From assembly GCA_017590115.1 (NCBI GenBank), contig JAGGNK010015447.1, positions 1,116,001 through 1,180,000 on the forward strand: a stretch of 64,000 bases of DNA. Reading direction: 5' to 3'. This document shows, in pieces, positions 11,321 to 32,584 of this stretch. Source of the stretch: Montifringilla adamsi. Its lineage: Eukaryota > Chordata > Aves > Passeriformes > Passeridae. Position numbers and translations under genes: made by a program. The first letter of the stretch is position 1; each line of letters starts with the position of its first letter. Below the pieces are notes generated by a model, which did no database searches, was not told the origin of the DNA, and saw nothing but the letters and a program-made list of their open reading frames with translations.

Positions 11321-12039
11321 GGCCTCCCTCTTTCCACCTGCAATTAACAATTTTGCCTTTCTTCTCTGACTTCTCTTTATATATAAAATGTTGCATAAGG
11401 TCATCTAATCTTGTCATAAACATTCTCATACTGTGGAAACAAGTATAAGGTACATCTAAAGAGATAAAACAAACCCACAAAAATAGAGGTTTTTTACAGT
11501 CTTCTGTGAGAACATTAGGACACAATACATCTTTGAACTATGTTATGCTACACTGATTTAACTTTTAGTCTGCTCAAAAAAAACCTGGGGTGAACAGGGG
11601 AAAATCTTGCTTCTGGTTTATGTCATAGATTCAGCCAGATGATCAACAATCATTAGTTTAATGAGATACCAGTGTAGTCTTTCACTCTCCCAGATCCCCA
11701 AAAGCTTAAAACATCCAGCAGCTTCTTCCTTGCAACAAGTGCCACAGCCAAAAGCCAGGCCTGGTCGTCACCTTCTCCTCACAGCTTACAAACTCTGCCA
11801 AACGTACGGGTGATTCTCAATTTCCTTTTCAACTACATGGAAAAGCACATCCTATCAGTGTCACAGAGTCCTTAGTGAAACCAAACAGTGGTTCACCTTC
11901 AAACAGCTCAGTGTGCCAGGACAGAAAGCTTTCACTGACCTGTCTCCTTGCCTTTTCCTTGCAACCTTTTATTTTCAGAGCAAACACCTATTCACTCCAC
12001 AATCAAGAGACAGCTTTCTTTGCTTTACATCCTGCAAAC

Positions 12040-12041
<2 letters not shown>
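11321..12041. other. Intergenic region, nothing recognised
   Basis: Unique-looking AT-rich sequence between two microsatellites. No exon, RNA gene or repeat family was recognised. Confidence 0.5.

Positions 12042-12070
<29 letters not shown>
12042..12070. repeat. (CA)n microsatellite
   Basis: An uninterrupted CA dinucleotide tract of about 14.5 units, directly upstream of the TTGCC-rich block. Confidence 0.95.
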
Positions 12071-12073
<3 letters not shown>

Positions 12074-12119
12074 AGCTATGCACTTTCTTTCTTTCTTATA
12101 AGTGAGCTGCACTCACCTA

Positions 12120-13330
12120 GCTCCCACCTTGACCACTACCACTTTTCTCTTGGCCTTGCCATGCATGGACATTTCCTCTTAAGACACCCATTGTGTTGCC
12201 TACCCCTCCCCTACGTTGCCTTGCCTTCTCTACCCAACCTTGCATTTCCTTGTCATTCCTGACCATTTCTTTCCTTTCCTTTGCCTTCCTGACCCATGCA
12301 TGTCCTTCCCTTGCCCTTCATACCAATCCAGTGCCTTGCATTGACTTGCTCACCTATCCTTTTCCTTCCCATTTGTCCAGCTCCAATCTTTCATTTCCTT
12401 CTCCTTCTAGGACTCTCATTGCCTTGCCTCCTTCTCCTTTGTGTTGCCTTGCAAAGCCACCACTTGTCTTGCCTTGTCCTTGAACCCCCTGCTCACCCGT
12501 CCCCCACCTGGAATTTAACACCTCTCTTTTTGTGGAATTTCTTCAACTTGCATTGCCCTGCCTGCTTCTCCTAGGATTCTCCAGGCTTTCACTGGCTTTT
12601 TTTTCTCAAGGCCTCAGTGTTTCACGACCCTGTGAGAGGAAGCCCACAGGAGATCATGTGCAAGCACACCTATCCATCCTGGCAGCTTTGTTCTGACATC
12701 TATCCTTACATGTCTTGAATTTTGGATACAAAATTCATGTTTCACCCTTGGGTTTCAGGACCAGACAGTTTTTTTTTGCATAAAAAGGAAAGCAGCCAAG
12801 TATCTTAGGTGCAGATTAGAATGGCTCATGCAAGATCAAGGCTGGACAGAGAGGTCTGTCCTGGCCGCTTTTGTATACCAGCAATCTTTAAATGTACCTG
12901 CCACTTGTCTTGCTTTTGCAAGTCAACAGTTTCCTTGCCTTGCCCTGCTGATCCTCCATTGCTTTGCATTCCCTTGCATGCCCATACCCCACATTTAACC
13001 TGCCTACAGTTTTCCTCCAGGGCTTTACCTTGCCTAGCCCTTCTTATGCCCAGCCTTGCCTCTAACTTCTGGGCCTTCTCTCACCTGCCACTCCATTTGC
13101 TTTCCCCTCACGGCCCCGTCTTGCCAACCTCTCCCTTGACTTGCCTACGCTTGCTTTGGAAGTGCCTACCTTACTGCATGGAAGGCAAGGCAGAGAGCGG
13201 TAGGCAAGGCAAAGCAAAGCCGGGAAGTTTTTTGTAGGGCCAGGCAAGACAGACATAGGCAGGCAAGAAAAGCAAAGGTAGGCTAGGAAAACTAGGCATG
13301 GTATTGGAGGCAAGGCAAAGCCAAGTGACT
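12120..13330. repeat. TTGCC-rich low-complexity block with a strand switch
   Basis: From about 12120 to 12590 and again from 12890 to 13165, the + strand is dominated by TTGCC, CCTTGCC and TTCC words. From about 13178 to 13330 the composition flips to the complementary GGCAAGGCAAAG-type words. The left and right parts are therefore loosely inverted copies. Overlapping open frames on both strands here (for example 12809-13237 + and 13062-13625 -) are low-complexity translations, not genes. Confidence 0.8.
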
Positions 13331-16300
13331 TGGAGTGTCTTTCCTTGGGAAGTAAGAGATATGGTGGCAGTGTTGGTAGGACAGCTGATAAGGTACTGTG
13401 GGGAGGTATAGTCCAGCAAGACATTTCTGTCCTGGCCCCTGTTTCCAGGTATATTACATTTGATCTAACATATAAGCAACAAAACCCATACATAACTAAA
13501 GTACACCTCCAGCTATTCACAGAGATCCTGGTGCTCCTTTCTGTACATTTAACAGGTTTAGAGTTCCCATGCTCGTGCAGTTTACTCCTCTGAATGGAGG
13601 AATAAAGGCTGTTTTTTCCTGACATAAATGAGTCCTGCTGAAAGGCTCTCTATTAACTTTCTCTAGTAGTACTGCAAAGAGCCTTTCTGGGACACAAGAA
13701 AAGAGAAGTCATGACACTTTTTCAAGAAGATGGCAGTTTGTGTAACCACAAAAAATATATTCTCCCTATTAAAAAGATAAATATTTTAAACACATGTGTA
13801 CATACATATGTGCAAAGAATAGCCTCGTTCTGGTCGAAATGTCTCTATAAGAGGATAGACATATAAAGGCAGTGCCAAAAGGAGAATACGATGATGAAAT
13901 ATTTCCTAAAAGGAGGAGGAACAACAAATCCAGCACAGCCGCGTGCACGTCATGGACCTGGCAGGGCTGATCCCTCGACAGGCCACCAGGGCGAGCTCTC
14001 GCCCAGCAAATCCAGCCCCAGCCCCGCAGCTCCAACACTGGTTCTTTCCTCCTCCCGTGCTGTCAGGCAGGGGAGGGCAAAAAAGAAAACACTCTTTTTA
14101 AAGCTTAATATCTTCTCGTCGAAACCTTTTATTCCTCCATGCCTCTGTTCTTGAGCAAAACGAGTGCCAGTGGGCAGAAATGGTGTTTGCCACAGAAATT
14201 TGTTGCTGCAGATGCAGATTTCTAGTGATACTGAAACTAACAGAGGTTTCAGTATTTGAAGACTCAAGGAGAGTTTCATAATGATCAAAACATGGTTGTT
14301 TTATCTGTACGAAGATTCTTCTAGATACAAAAATTCATCTTAACTTATTTTGCCCTTAGTGGTAGGCTCCTTAAAATCCATTCTCTTCTGTGAATTCTTC
14401 TACTATAAAGATATAGAGCATTAAACATCAATGAACACCTTGCAAATTTCAAAAAATATTTGATGAGGGGGACACACCACAGATTACAGACTTTTGAACA
14501 GTGCCAGCTGCAGTGCAATTATCAGCCTCCAGAGAAATGGGATAAAGACAACCAAAAGCCAAATTATACCTGAAGAACAAACGCTTTCCTCCAAACTTCA
14601 AACATTAGTAGTTTAATCCTGCTTATATGTAGTTACTGTTAAAATTTTCTAGTATTTGGATAATGAGCTTGAAAAGCTAGCTACTGGCAGCATTTTTTTT
14701 GTTTTGTTTCATATTCACACTGAGTCCCAGATGTTGCAGAACATCTTAAGTAAGTGGCTTTGTCTTCAATTTGTGCTGTACACACAGTTTTAGTCCCTGA
14801 TCCAGACACTGCAGAAGAAGGGAATATAATCTCTCAGTGTATTGTTTTAAAAGATACCACTTACGTTTAAATAATAGAGAATGCAGATAAGTAGTTCTTC
14901 ATATTTCCAAGGCATTATCATGTAAGAAAGATAAGGCTCAATTTGGTGGTACAAACTTCAGACTGTCTTAATTATTCTCACATAAAATCACTCACATATC
15001 TTTTTCAAATGCAGTATGGCCATAAATGGCTGATTAGCAGTGACATGAATTAAAACATTTTAATTATCCATGAACAAAAATGTAACTTGCATTAGTTGCA
15101 GATTTTAATTTAACTGTGAACTAAGAGAGGTGATATTCTGACATTGCAAACTCACTGTTTAGTTTTATGGCTTCCTTATGTTTGCACCTATGTACAATAT
15201 CTTTGTCCTGTGTAATTTACATCCCAGGTTGAGCTCACCACCACAAAACCCAGAATATTACCTTCTCCTAGCCACAAACTCCTGCTCTTTACTGTGTGTG
15301 GTTCAGCCTGCACCTGATATAAGCTGATTTAACTACCAAGTTTTTTGCTGGGCTAGAGAGTTAAATCAACTCAGGAAAAATCTGACAGAGCCAAAGCAGG
15401 GCAGTGAAAGCAGGACTGGCTCACTGTTACAGATGGAGCCCAGAAAGATTAGCTGGCTAATTTAGCTGGTTAAGACCCACAGTCAGGTCTTATGAACTCC
15501 TCTCAATTTATCTCCACAGCTATTTCTGTCAAGGTTATGCTTCTTCTTGCTAGTTGCAACATCGAGTTGGAATCCCGTAGCCTGCTTCAGAGAGGTGACT
15601 TCCACATGGACACGGGGATGACCTGATCAAGTGCTTTCAACGGACTGGAAAGGGGCTGGCTCTGCTGTTTGCATGGGAGGAGACACTGCCTGTATTCCAT
15701 TCCTTTTATCACCACAGGACACTGAAGTTTTACTTAACAGAAAAGCACAGTGCTAAAATAGACTATTTCAATTGTTATGCACGCAATTATCAAAACATAT
15801 CTAATTGCTTTATAGAACGTCTGTAATGCAGCTAAGTTGCTGAAGAACTATCACCACTTGACAGTTGCATCTCCCCTTTGGTATTAATTCCTGAAAGGTG
15901 ATACTCAGACTTCTTCTGAATGGCAGCAGTAGTCAGTGCAACTAAGAGCTTAAAAGCTCTCTTAACTTTTTTAAGCAGAAATTAAGCTGAAGTTTTCTCC
16001 AATTTACAGCCTTCTTGTAGAGAGAATAAACTTTCTTTCTGAGAGCATAAGTACTCAGCTGCCTGGTTCTTGCCTATCAGTTTTGTCCTGGGTAATCCAA
16101 ATTGGCATTCATGAAAGCAAACAGTATAATCTACATCAAGCAATCAGTGCTGGTAAACTCATTACAATTCTTATTAGTCTAGCCTTTAAATTCAACAGAC
16201 AACCACAGATTTATCTGGTTTTGTATTTCCTTCAAAAGCAACATTCTACACTGTATAATCATAAGGGCAAAGTGACCAATAAAATTTGAATTCCACAAAA

Positions 16301-16949
16301 CTTAATCTAAAATCTGTGTTGGTTTAGCACAGTCAGTAACAGAATTGGTTTGCATTCTTACTACTCCAGCTACCAACATTCAAAATTATTGTCACAAAGC
16401 ACTATATTTTCCTGCTGCCAGCAAAATGACTGCTAAAACAGAAATGCCAGAAAAATCTTCTAATGCAAGAATTCTACAAGACAGAGATACCTACTCTGTT
16501 TATCTCTGTGCCCTTCAAATGCCTATTCACAGTCATAAAGCAACATATATCTCTCTGGGAATCATAGAGGCACAATTAGGAAATCAAATCCTGAACTGCT
16601 TGTAGGTGAGTCTTAGAAAAAATAAACTTTCTGTGCTTAGACTCCTGAATAATGAAATTGTATTTTCAAACAAGACTACTCCTCAGAAAATAATTCTTTG
16701 ACTTCACACAAATCTTCACAAAAACCTGACAGATTTTTTTTAACTTACAACCCTGATACTGACCTCTCATATTTATTTTTCAGTCATTCTCACATACATG
16801 TTGGAAGAGTAACTGTCCTTTTTATTTCACATATAATTTGTGGTCTGTGAGGAACACCTATTAAAACTTCATACAGAAAAGCTTCACAAGTCTTTTAAAG
16901 AGGTTGCTATTCAATTTTGCTTTCTTTGCTTTCTTTCAACACCAGCTGG
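13331..16949. other. Intergenic region, nothing recognised
   Basis: Mostly AT-rich unique-looking sequence. A modestly GC-richer patch lies at about 13930-14080. No splice-flanked exon, RNA gene or repeat family was recognised. Confidence 0.5.
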
Positions 16950-17535
16950 TGTTGGCTGGGCTAGAGTTAATTTTTCTTCACAGTAGCTGACACAGGGCTC
17001 TATTTTGGATTTGGGATGGAAAGAGTGTTGATAACTCAGGGATGTTTTGGTTATTGCTGAGCAGTGCTTGCACAGAGTCAAGGCCTTTTCTGTCCCTCAC
17101 ACCACCCCAGCATCAAGGAGGTTGGAGGTGCACAAGAAGGTGGGAGGGGACACAGTCAGAACAGCTGAGCCCAGCTGACCCAAGGAACATTCCGTGCCAT
17201 AGGGTGCCATGCTCTGTGCATAGAGCTGGGGGAAGGAGGAGGAAGGGGAGGGTGTTGGGAGTGATGGTGTTTGTCTTCCCAAGTCACTGCTGTGTGTGCT
17301 GGGGCCCTGCTGTCCTGGGCATGGCTGAATGCCCGCCTGCCCATGGGGAATGGTGAATTAATTCCCTGTTTTGCTTTGCTTGCGTGCATGGCTTTTGCTT
17401 ACCCATTAAACTGTCTTTATCTCAGCCCATGAGTTTTCCCACTTTTATTCTTCTGATTCTCTCCCCCAGCCCAAGGGGAGGAGTGAGGAAGCAGCTGCAC
17501 AGGACTTTGTTGCCAGGTGGGGTTAAAGCACGACA
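16950..17535 (+). mobile_element. ERVL-type LTR, probably solo
   Basis: It begins TGTTGGCTGGGCTAGAGTTA and ends near GGGTTAAAGCACGACA, with an ATTAAA signal at 17405-17410 followed by CTGTCTTTATCTCAGCCCA. I recognise this combination as an abundant avian ERVL-class LTR. No retroviral internal sequence borders it, so it is probably a solo LTR. It lies about 1.75 kb upstream of the HSP90B1 start codon in the same orientation. Termini are approximate. Confidence 0.75.
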
Positions 17536-18129
17536 CTTCATTAAGAAGGACCCAAAGATAGCCATTCTTCACTCCAATTCTTTACTACAAAGGCTCCTTC
17601 AGTTCCATAAACAGTAGTTATCAGGAGGACAGAACGGTACAACACTGAGTTTTAAAGTTTAAAAAAATCTATCTGGTCCATTGTATAATTAAAGATTATA
17701 AACATATTTTTGCCAAGACTTTCAGCTAGTGATAGACTAAGCTCTGTGTTTGTGAAATTGTAAACACAGTGAGGGCTTCTATTTTTTGCGTTGGACATTG
17801 CCAATCAATCTCTCAAACACATTCCTCTCCAAGTACAAAGTTCATTAAATCATTGCTTGCAAGTTTGGGGTTTTTTGGTATTTGGTGGGGCTTTTTTCCC
17901 CAGTCTAGAGTTAAACGTGTAAGACAAAGCTGGTGACTGGCACACGCAAGCCTGGGCAGACTTTTTCAGGATGGTGAGGGGGGTTGTAAGTTGAAGTTGC
18001 TTATTAACATAAGCTGCTAACAGCGGTGCACTGCAGAAGTTGCACAGGCTTAATTTCATATCCCAAGCTGCAACCCCTGCCAGGGACACTGGAAATGCAC
18101 GGGAAAGGTCTCCTCTCTGAAGCAGCAGG
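17536..18129. other. Short intergenic stretch before the HSP90B1 CpG island
   Basis: AT-rich sequence that becomes GC-richer from about 18060. No gene or repeat family was recognised. Confidence 0.5.
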
Positions 18130-18557
18130 GCTCCCCCTCAGTGCGCCACAGACCGCAGCTGCCCTCACACCGACCCTGCCCGGCACTGCCGTACCCCTCA
18201 CAGCAGTCAGCTGCTGGAGCCGCCACTCCCCGGGAGAAGGGAGGGCCGCGGCTGGATGAACAAAGGCCCCAGGGCAGGCTAAGGAGCGCCAACGAGCTCC
18301 CGGGAGAATGGTCGCCCCGATGGGCGCTGGAAACCAGGAGAAGACGGAGACCTGCCAACCACCCGGCTTGATTTTTCCTCCAGCAGCACCGAGTCTCCAG
18401 AGAGGCTCGGCAGAGGCCAGCCGGTCTCTCTCACGGCGGTGTGAGGCACCAGACGCGCAGAGAGGAGCCGAGCGCCAAGGCCAGGGGCGCGGGGACAACA
18501 GCGGGGCCGTGAGAACCCAGCCACGGCAGGGGGCGCCGGGGAGCACCGACAGCGCGA

Positions 18558-18786
18558 ACTGCAGCTCCCGGCATGCAATGCGCAGAAGGGCGCATGCGGC
18601 CCCTCGCGTTCCCGCCCCTACTCGGTGGGGCGGACGGCGGGACTCGACAGCGCCGCCCTGCCCCTGCCGGCGGCTACGGCGGCCCAGGCCTCGCTCTGCT
18701 CCCGCCGCTCGGCCCGGCTGATTATGGCTCTAATCATGACTCTTAGCTCTTCTCGGCACTCGGGTGTGCCGCCACGACCGGAAGTG
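18558..18786. promoter_or_regulatory. ZNF143-, NRF1- and ETS-like motif cluster
   Basis: 18558-18581 matches the long ZNF143 site in outline (CTCCCGGCATGCAATGC at its core). GCGCATGCGG at 18590-18599 fits an NRF1 half-palindrome. CCGGAAGTG at 18778-18786 is an ETS site. Such combinations mark TATA-less, often bidirectional housekeeping promoters. Whether it serves HSP90B1 or a divergent transcript cannot be told from the sequence. Confidence 0.5.
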
Positions 18787-19005
18787 CCCGTTGCCATAGC
18801 ACCTCGTCTCCCCTATGAGCATTCCGGGTGTCCCCGGAAGCGGTCGGAGCCGGTGTTTCGCGCGGAGACGATCTCCGTCGCTCCCGCGGCCGCGCCCCAC
18901 GTGGTGCCGCCGTTAAACACCGTGCACCATTCATTGCAGCGCCGCGCGGGGCCGCGCTGGCCAGGCCCCCCCGCGCACGCCATTGGCCGAGCGCCGTTCC
19001 GCCCG

Positions 19006-19024
19006 CCAATGAGCGCCGGCCACG
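19006..19024 (+). promoter_or_regulatory. HSP90B1: ER stress response element (perfect, forward)
   Basis: CCAAT, nine bases, then CCACG. This is an exact ERSE, the site bound by NF-Y together with ATF6 or XBP1 when unfolded proteins accumulate in the ER. It lies about 265 bases upstream of the start codon. Confidence 0.9.
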
Positions 19025-19045
19025 CTCCGACCGCAGGAAACCGCA

Positions 19046-19064
19046 CATGGAAAGTCACGATTGG
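19046..19064 (-). promoter_or_regulatory. HSP90B1: ER stress response element (one mismatch, reverse)
   Basis: Read on the minus strand it is CCAAT, nine bases, then CCATG, one mismatch from CCACG. Spacing is exact. It sits between the two perfect ERSEs, as expected for the multi-ERSE GRP94 promoter of mammals. Confidence 0.75.
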
Positions 19065-19118
19065 CAGCGACGGCTGAAGGCCCCGCCTTTCAAAGCTCTC
19101 CATTGGCTGCGTGTTTGG

Positions 19119-19137
19119 CGTGGTGCGCTGCTATTGG
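19119..19137 (-). promoter_or_regulatory. HSP90B1: ER stress response element (perfect, reverse)
   Basis: Read on the minus strand it is CCAAT, AGCAGCGCA, CCACG, an exact ERSE in reverse orientation about 150 bases upstream of the start codon. A further CCAAT box in reverse lies at 19102-19106. Confidence 0.9.
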
Positions 19138-19286
19138 GCCGAGTGGCGCGGTCCCCCCCACCCTGGGGTTGATAAGCCGGAGGGGGAGGGCCGCGGCCGC
19201 TCCAGCGGGATCGGCGGCGGTGTGGGACGGGCTCGGGAGCGCGGGGCGGCGGCGCCGGGGGCTCTTCTCTTGTGACTGCGGCCGCC

Positions 19287-28926
<9,640 letters not shown>

Positions 28927-29165
28927 ACTGCACTCAACTACTGTCTTGCATTGGGGGGTTAAGAGGGAATGTGAATTAGATGGTTTTGGTTTTTTCCACT
29001 GTAAAATGTTGACGGATGGTATGGGGTTTTAAGGGTAAAGGAGTTGGTTTTTTTTTTTTTAAGTTCACTTTTCTAAAAACATTCCTCATGAATGTAAATT
29101 TGTATTATTTAACTGACTTGGTGTAAAATCTTGTCATGTACAAAATAAAATGTTCCCAAACACCA
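28927..29165 (+). terminator. HSP90B1: HSP90B1 3' UTR and polyadenylation signal
   Basis: A short 3' UTR follows the TAA at 28924-28926. AATAAA is at 29144-29149, with cleavage expected about 15-20 bases later. Confidence 0.85.
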
Positions 29166-32100
29166 CCAAATCTAAATTTATACATAGCAAGCTCATCTTG
29201 TGGGCTGGCAGAAAGAAACGAAGGTGTGGTCCTGCGTGTTCGGGTCCTCTGTGCAAACAGGCTGTTTGTTGGCAATCCTTGGACCTTCCTCTGCTGACAC
29301 AGCCACACCTACTTGTAGCATCTGCCTGTGGCTGGGATTTACATTTACAAACCTGCTGTGCTGCTTAGCCTGGTAGCTGAGAGCTGTACTGAACTTGCTA
29401 ATTAAAATAAGACTTGGAGTTAGTTATCTCCTGGCAAGCCTGACAAAGAGGAGATGGGGCATTTAAAAATGGCATTGGAAATGAAGCTGACAGCTTGTGC
29501 TGGACCCTGTGACTTGACTCCTTAAGACAGGCAGCAGAAGCTTTACAGATGAGAGGGAGAAAAACATTTCCTTTCACTAACTATGTGGACAGCCAGCACC
29601 AGAACTGTCTTACTACCTAAGAGCTGGTACCATCCTCCAAGGCACTTGGAAACACTGCCTTTGACTTTTGTAGCTACAGCAGTTCTGTTTTCTACAAGCT
29701 TTTTTAAAGGTGGAAGTTCTTTTCACATATTCTTGATGCTGTTACTCCTAAATGTTTTCATTCTTGTTCTTGGTCTCTTATGGCAAAGCACTGTAGTTAC
29801 TTAATGTTACTGAAGCTAAACCTGGTTAGTTTTAGACATGTTGAGCTTCCATTCATTATGTTAGCTTTATGTAGTGGTTGGATGAAGCACTACGTTTTCT
29901 CACTAGTGCCTCTACTTGAAAACATCTTCACAGACTCGGCAGAAAGCGTTTACAGTAAGGATTTGGGGGTTTTATTTTCTTTTTGCCTTCCCCTGTGGAA
30001 GAAGGACATAGGAGTGGTGCTTCTGCACAATGATTCTACTTAAGAACCAATCTTTTCTGTTTTGTTAACACAACTTCTGTGAAGTTACAAGTTTCTGCAG
30101 TCTGAAGCAAAATAAGCTTTCTTACTAGGTGAGGGCTGTAAACACTGACCTGAAGCACTTGCTTTCCATTTACTAGGCTTCTATATTGCCCAAAATGTGC
30201 CGTACATGAGTGTGGCTGCTGTGTTAGGATTTTAGAGTTGGATTGAAGTCTGAGATGTCAAGGAAAGGAAGCCTAGTTTGGGGGGTTCTTGAGGGAGTCT
30301 GGGGCGGCTCTGGTTTCTGCTCACTGCAGTAGTATCTTAGAGAAGAGCCTTTTGTTACTGGCCTAGGCTGAGTGGTCTAACACAAGTCTCAGCAGCTGGC
30401 ACTGTCAGCTTTAGCAGCAGCCTTTGGTACTAAGTTACTAAACAGGGCAGAAAGGGCATATCCCCTTACTTTGTGCTCTGTAGCAATCAACCTCCTAAAG
30501 ATCACTTCTTTTCAGTGATACACTCAGAAATGTATCATTACTACCCACACCTCTCTATTTGACCTCTGAGTAACAAAGGTTGCTCCCACCTCCTGCGTTG
30601 TTCTGAAGTTTAATTTGTTTGCCTAACAAGGGGAAGGGGGAAGGGTGGCCTCCTCCAGTATTCTTAGCCTGTAAGTTACTGGTAGATTTAAGCAAACCTA
30701 GTTCTGTTGTATAGCTGAAGCCTTCAATGCTTTGGTTGGTTTGAGGGTGACAAAACTGATTAAATTTCAGAAATAATAAAGAGCATACTTGAGTTATGCT
30801 TTCTGCCTCTTCATATACTTCAGCTGAGAGTATCATGTGCAACATAGCTGTGGTCCAGCGGCTTTCTCTACACCCTGCTGTGACAAGTGTTTGCTATTAA
30901 TAAGCACAAAATGCACTTGTAAGTTTCCCTTTTTTTTTGTCAGCTCTGAAGCAAAATGGTGGCAGTAGTGGAAGTGTCTCTCAGTCAGCACTGTTTCTTT
31001 CAGTGCTGCAGTTATGCTGATTCTGCTGCTGGTTAAAACTTGGTGCATTGTCAGCTTTGCTATTCCTAGATGGGCACTGCTGAGGACATTTCCCTCAGTG
31101 CTAGAAAGGCAGAGCTCCCTGTTGCTCAGTTTCTAGTAGCAGCAAGATACACTTAGAAGTCTAAGCCTAATTAGTAGAAGCTTCCCTCTGCAGCCTTTAG
31201 ATCTGAAAAAACTTTAGAAAATAAGAGAGAAATGCATCTTACATGTCAGAAATCAACAACATAAGAGGTGATAATCTGACAAAGTGTGAGTAACAATGCA
31301 AGGGCTGGTGAATGCTGGCTTGTTAAAGGGATCATCAAAACCTGCTGTTCATGCCCCAGTTAGAACAGAAACAAAATACTGCTGAACTATCCCATTTTAT
31401 CTTCAATAAACTTTACCTTCTGCTGAAGTAGAAAGTTGCCAATCTCAGCTTTGTTTAGGTGCAGTAAAGGAAAAAGTCTTTTCACCAGAAGTCGATCTAT
31501 TAAGATTTTTTCATTGATAGATTTTGTTTGGACTTAACATCTGTGTTTTACCAGAGCCTCTCTCTCACTGCCTGCTGTCATTAATAAAGATGCCTGAGAG
31601 AAAGGATGTGATCTAGTTACATAAAAAGTGCACACATGGGCACACAAGAGCAGGAGAGGAGCTCATCCCACCAACAGCTGTAAAACTTGGTGAGAGCAGA
31701 CACATACACATGCATAAGAATCATAATAAACCTTTCTTCCTAGGAAAACCACTCCAGCTTACGTAGGCATAAATGAAATAGCTTCATAGCCAGAACTGAT
31801 GTAAATGTAGCACTTTCTGTGATCATTTCTGGATCCTTCTGCTTTTACAAGACTTCCAAGTACTTTGGCAGTAGGAATTAGGGAGCTTTTTGTTTCCTTA
31901 CTAGGTAATGTGTCAGACTGTGTTTTTACAAGTTAAACTTAAGTGTCAACTGAGGATGAAGCCTGTGCTTTGTCCTGGCACTTTTTTCAAGTAAAACCTT
32001 CCCAAGCTCTGCACTGTACCATTCAAAACTGGGTTGTTGAGCCAGCTTCACAGGATGGTGACTGAATCTTCAAGTTCCTGGTGCGAGAGTGTTGTGGTGA

Positions 32101-32430
32101 TTCCATTTCCAGACTGAAAGGTAAACCTGCACTTTCTGTTTCAGAGTTTTGTGTATTTACAGCTATCAAAAGCAGCCATAGACAGATGAAGATGCCCAAA
32201 TGGAGCACAAACAAATCTGATTTCAGTGTACATATTTGCCCCATTTTAACTGAGATGACCAAGCTGTAAGATTCCAGCCTTACAGTGGACCAAAGCAGAT
32301 TTCCTGTCAGTGATACACTGTGTCATGGTTTGATGCCTTATTCTGTAGGATACTTAAAATGTAATCCAGATTTATGACCTCACAAGCATTTTGGCACACA
32401 ACTGATGGGACTTTTACCAACAACATTCAC
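29166..32430. other. Intergenic region between HSP90B1 and C12orf73
   Basis: No coding exon or clear repeat was recognised. Isolated AATAAA words occur on the + strand (about 31404 and 31582) and might serve longer HSP90B1 3' ends. Small open frames are short and unlike known proteins. Confidence 0.5.
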
Positions 32431-32584
32431 TGTATGTTTATTTTTAATGCTGCCTGCAACTCTGCTCAAAGGAAAGCACAGACACATTACAGGAGCACAG
32501 TATTTCACATGTGTATTTCTGCAACTTAAACAGTTGGATAAATATTTTATCAGTTCTAGTTTTCATAACAAAAATAAACTCTGG

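Noticed and set aside
12809..13625. Overlapping open frames of 142 codons (+) and 187 codons (-)
   Set aside because: They are translations of the TTGCC/GGCAA low-complexity block, with repetitive Cys/Leu/Pro composition and no splice or start support.
18004..18578. Long open frames on both strands in the HSP90B1 CpG island
   Set aside because: High GC content gives long chance frames. No splice sites, domains or homologous wording were seen.
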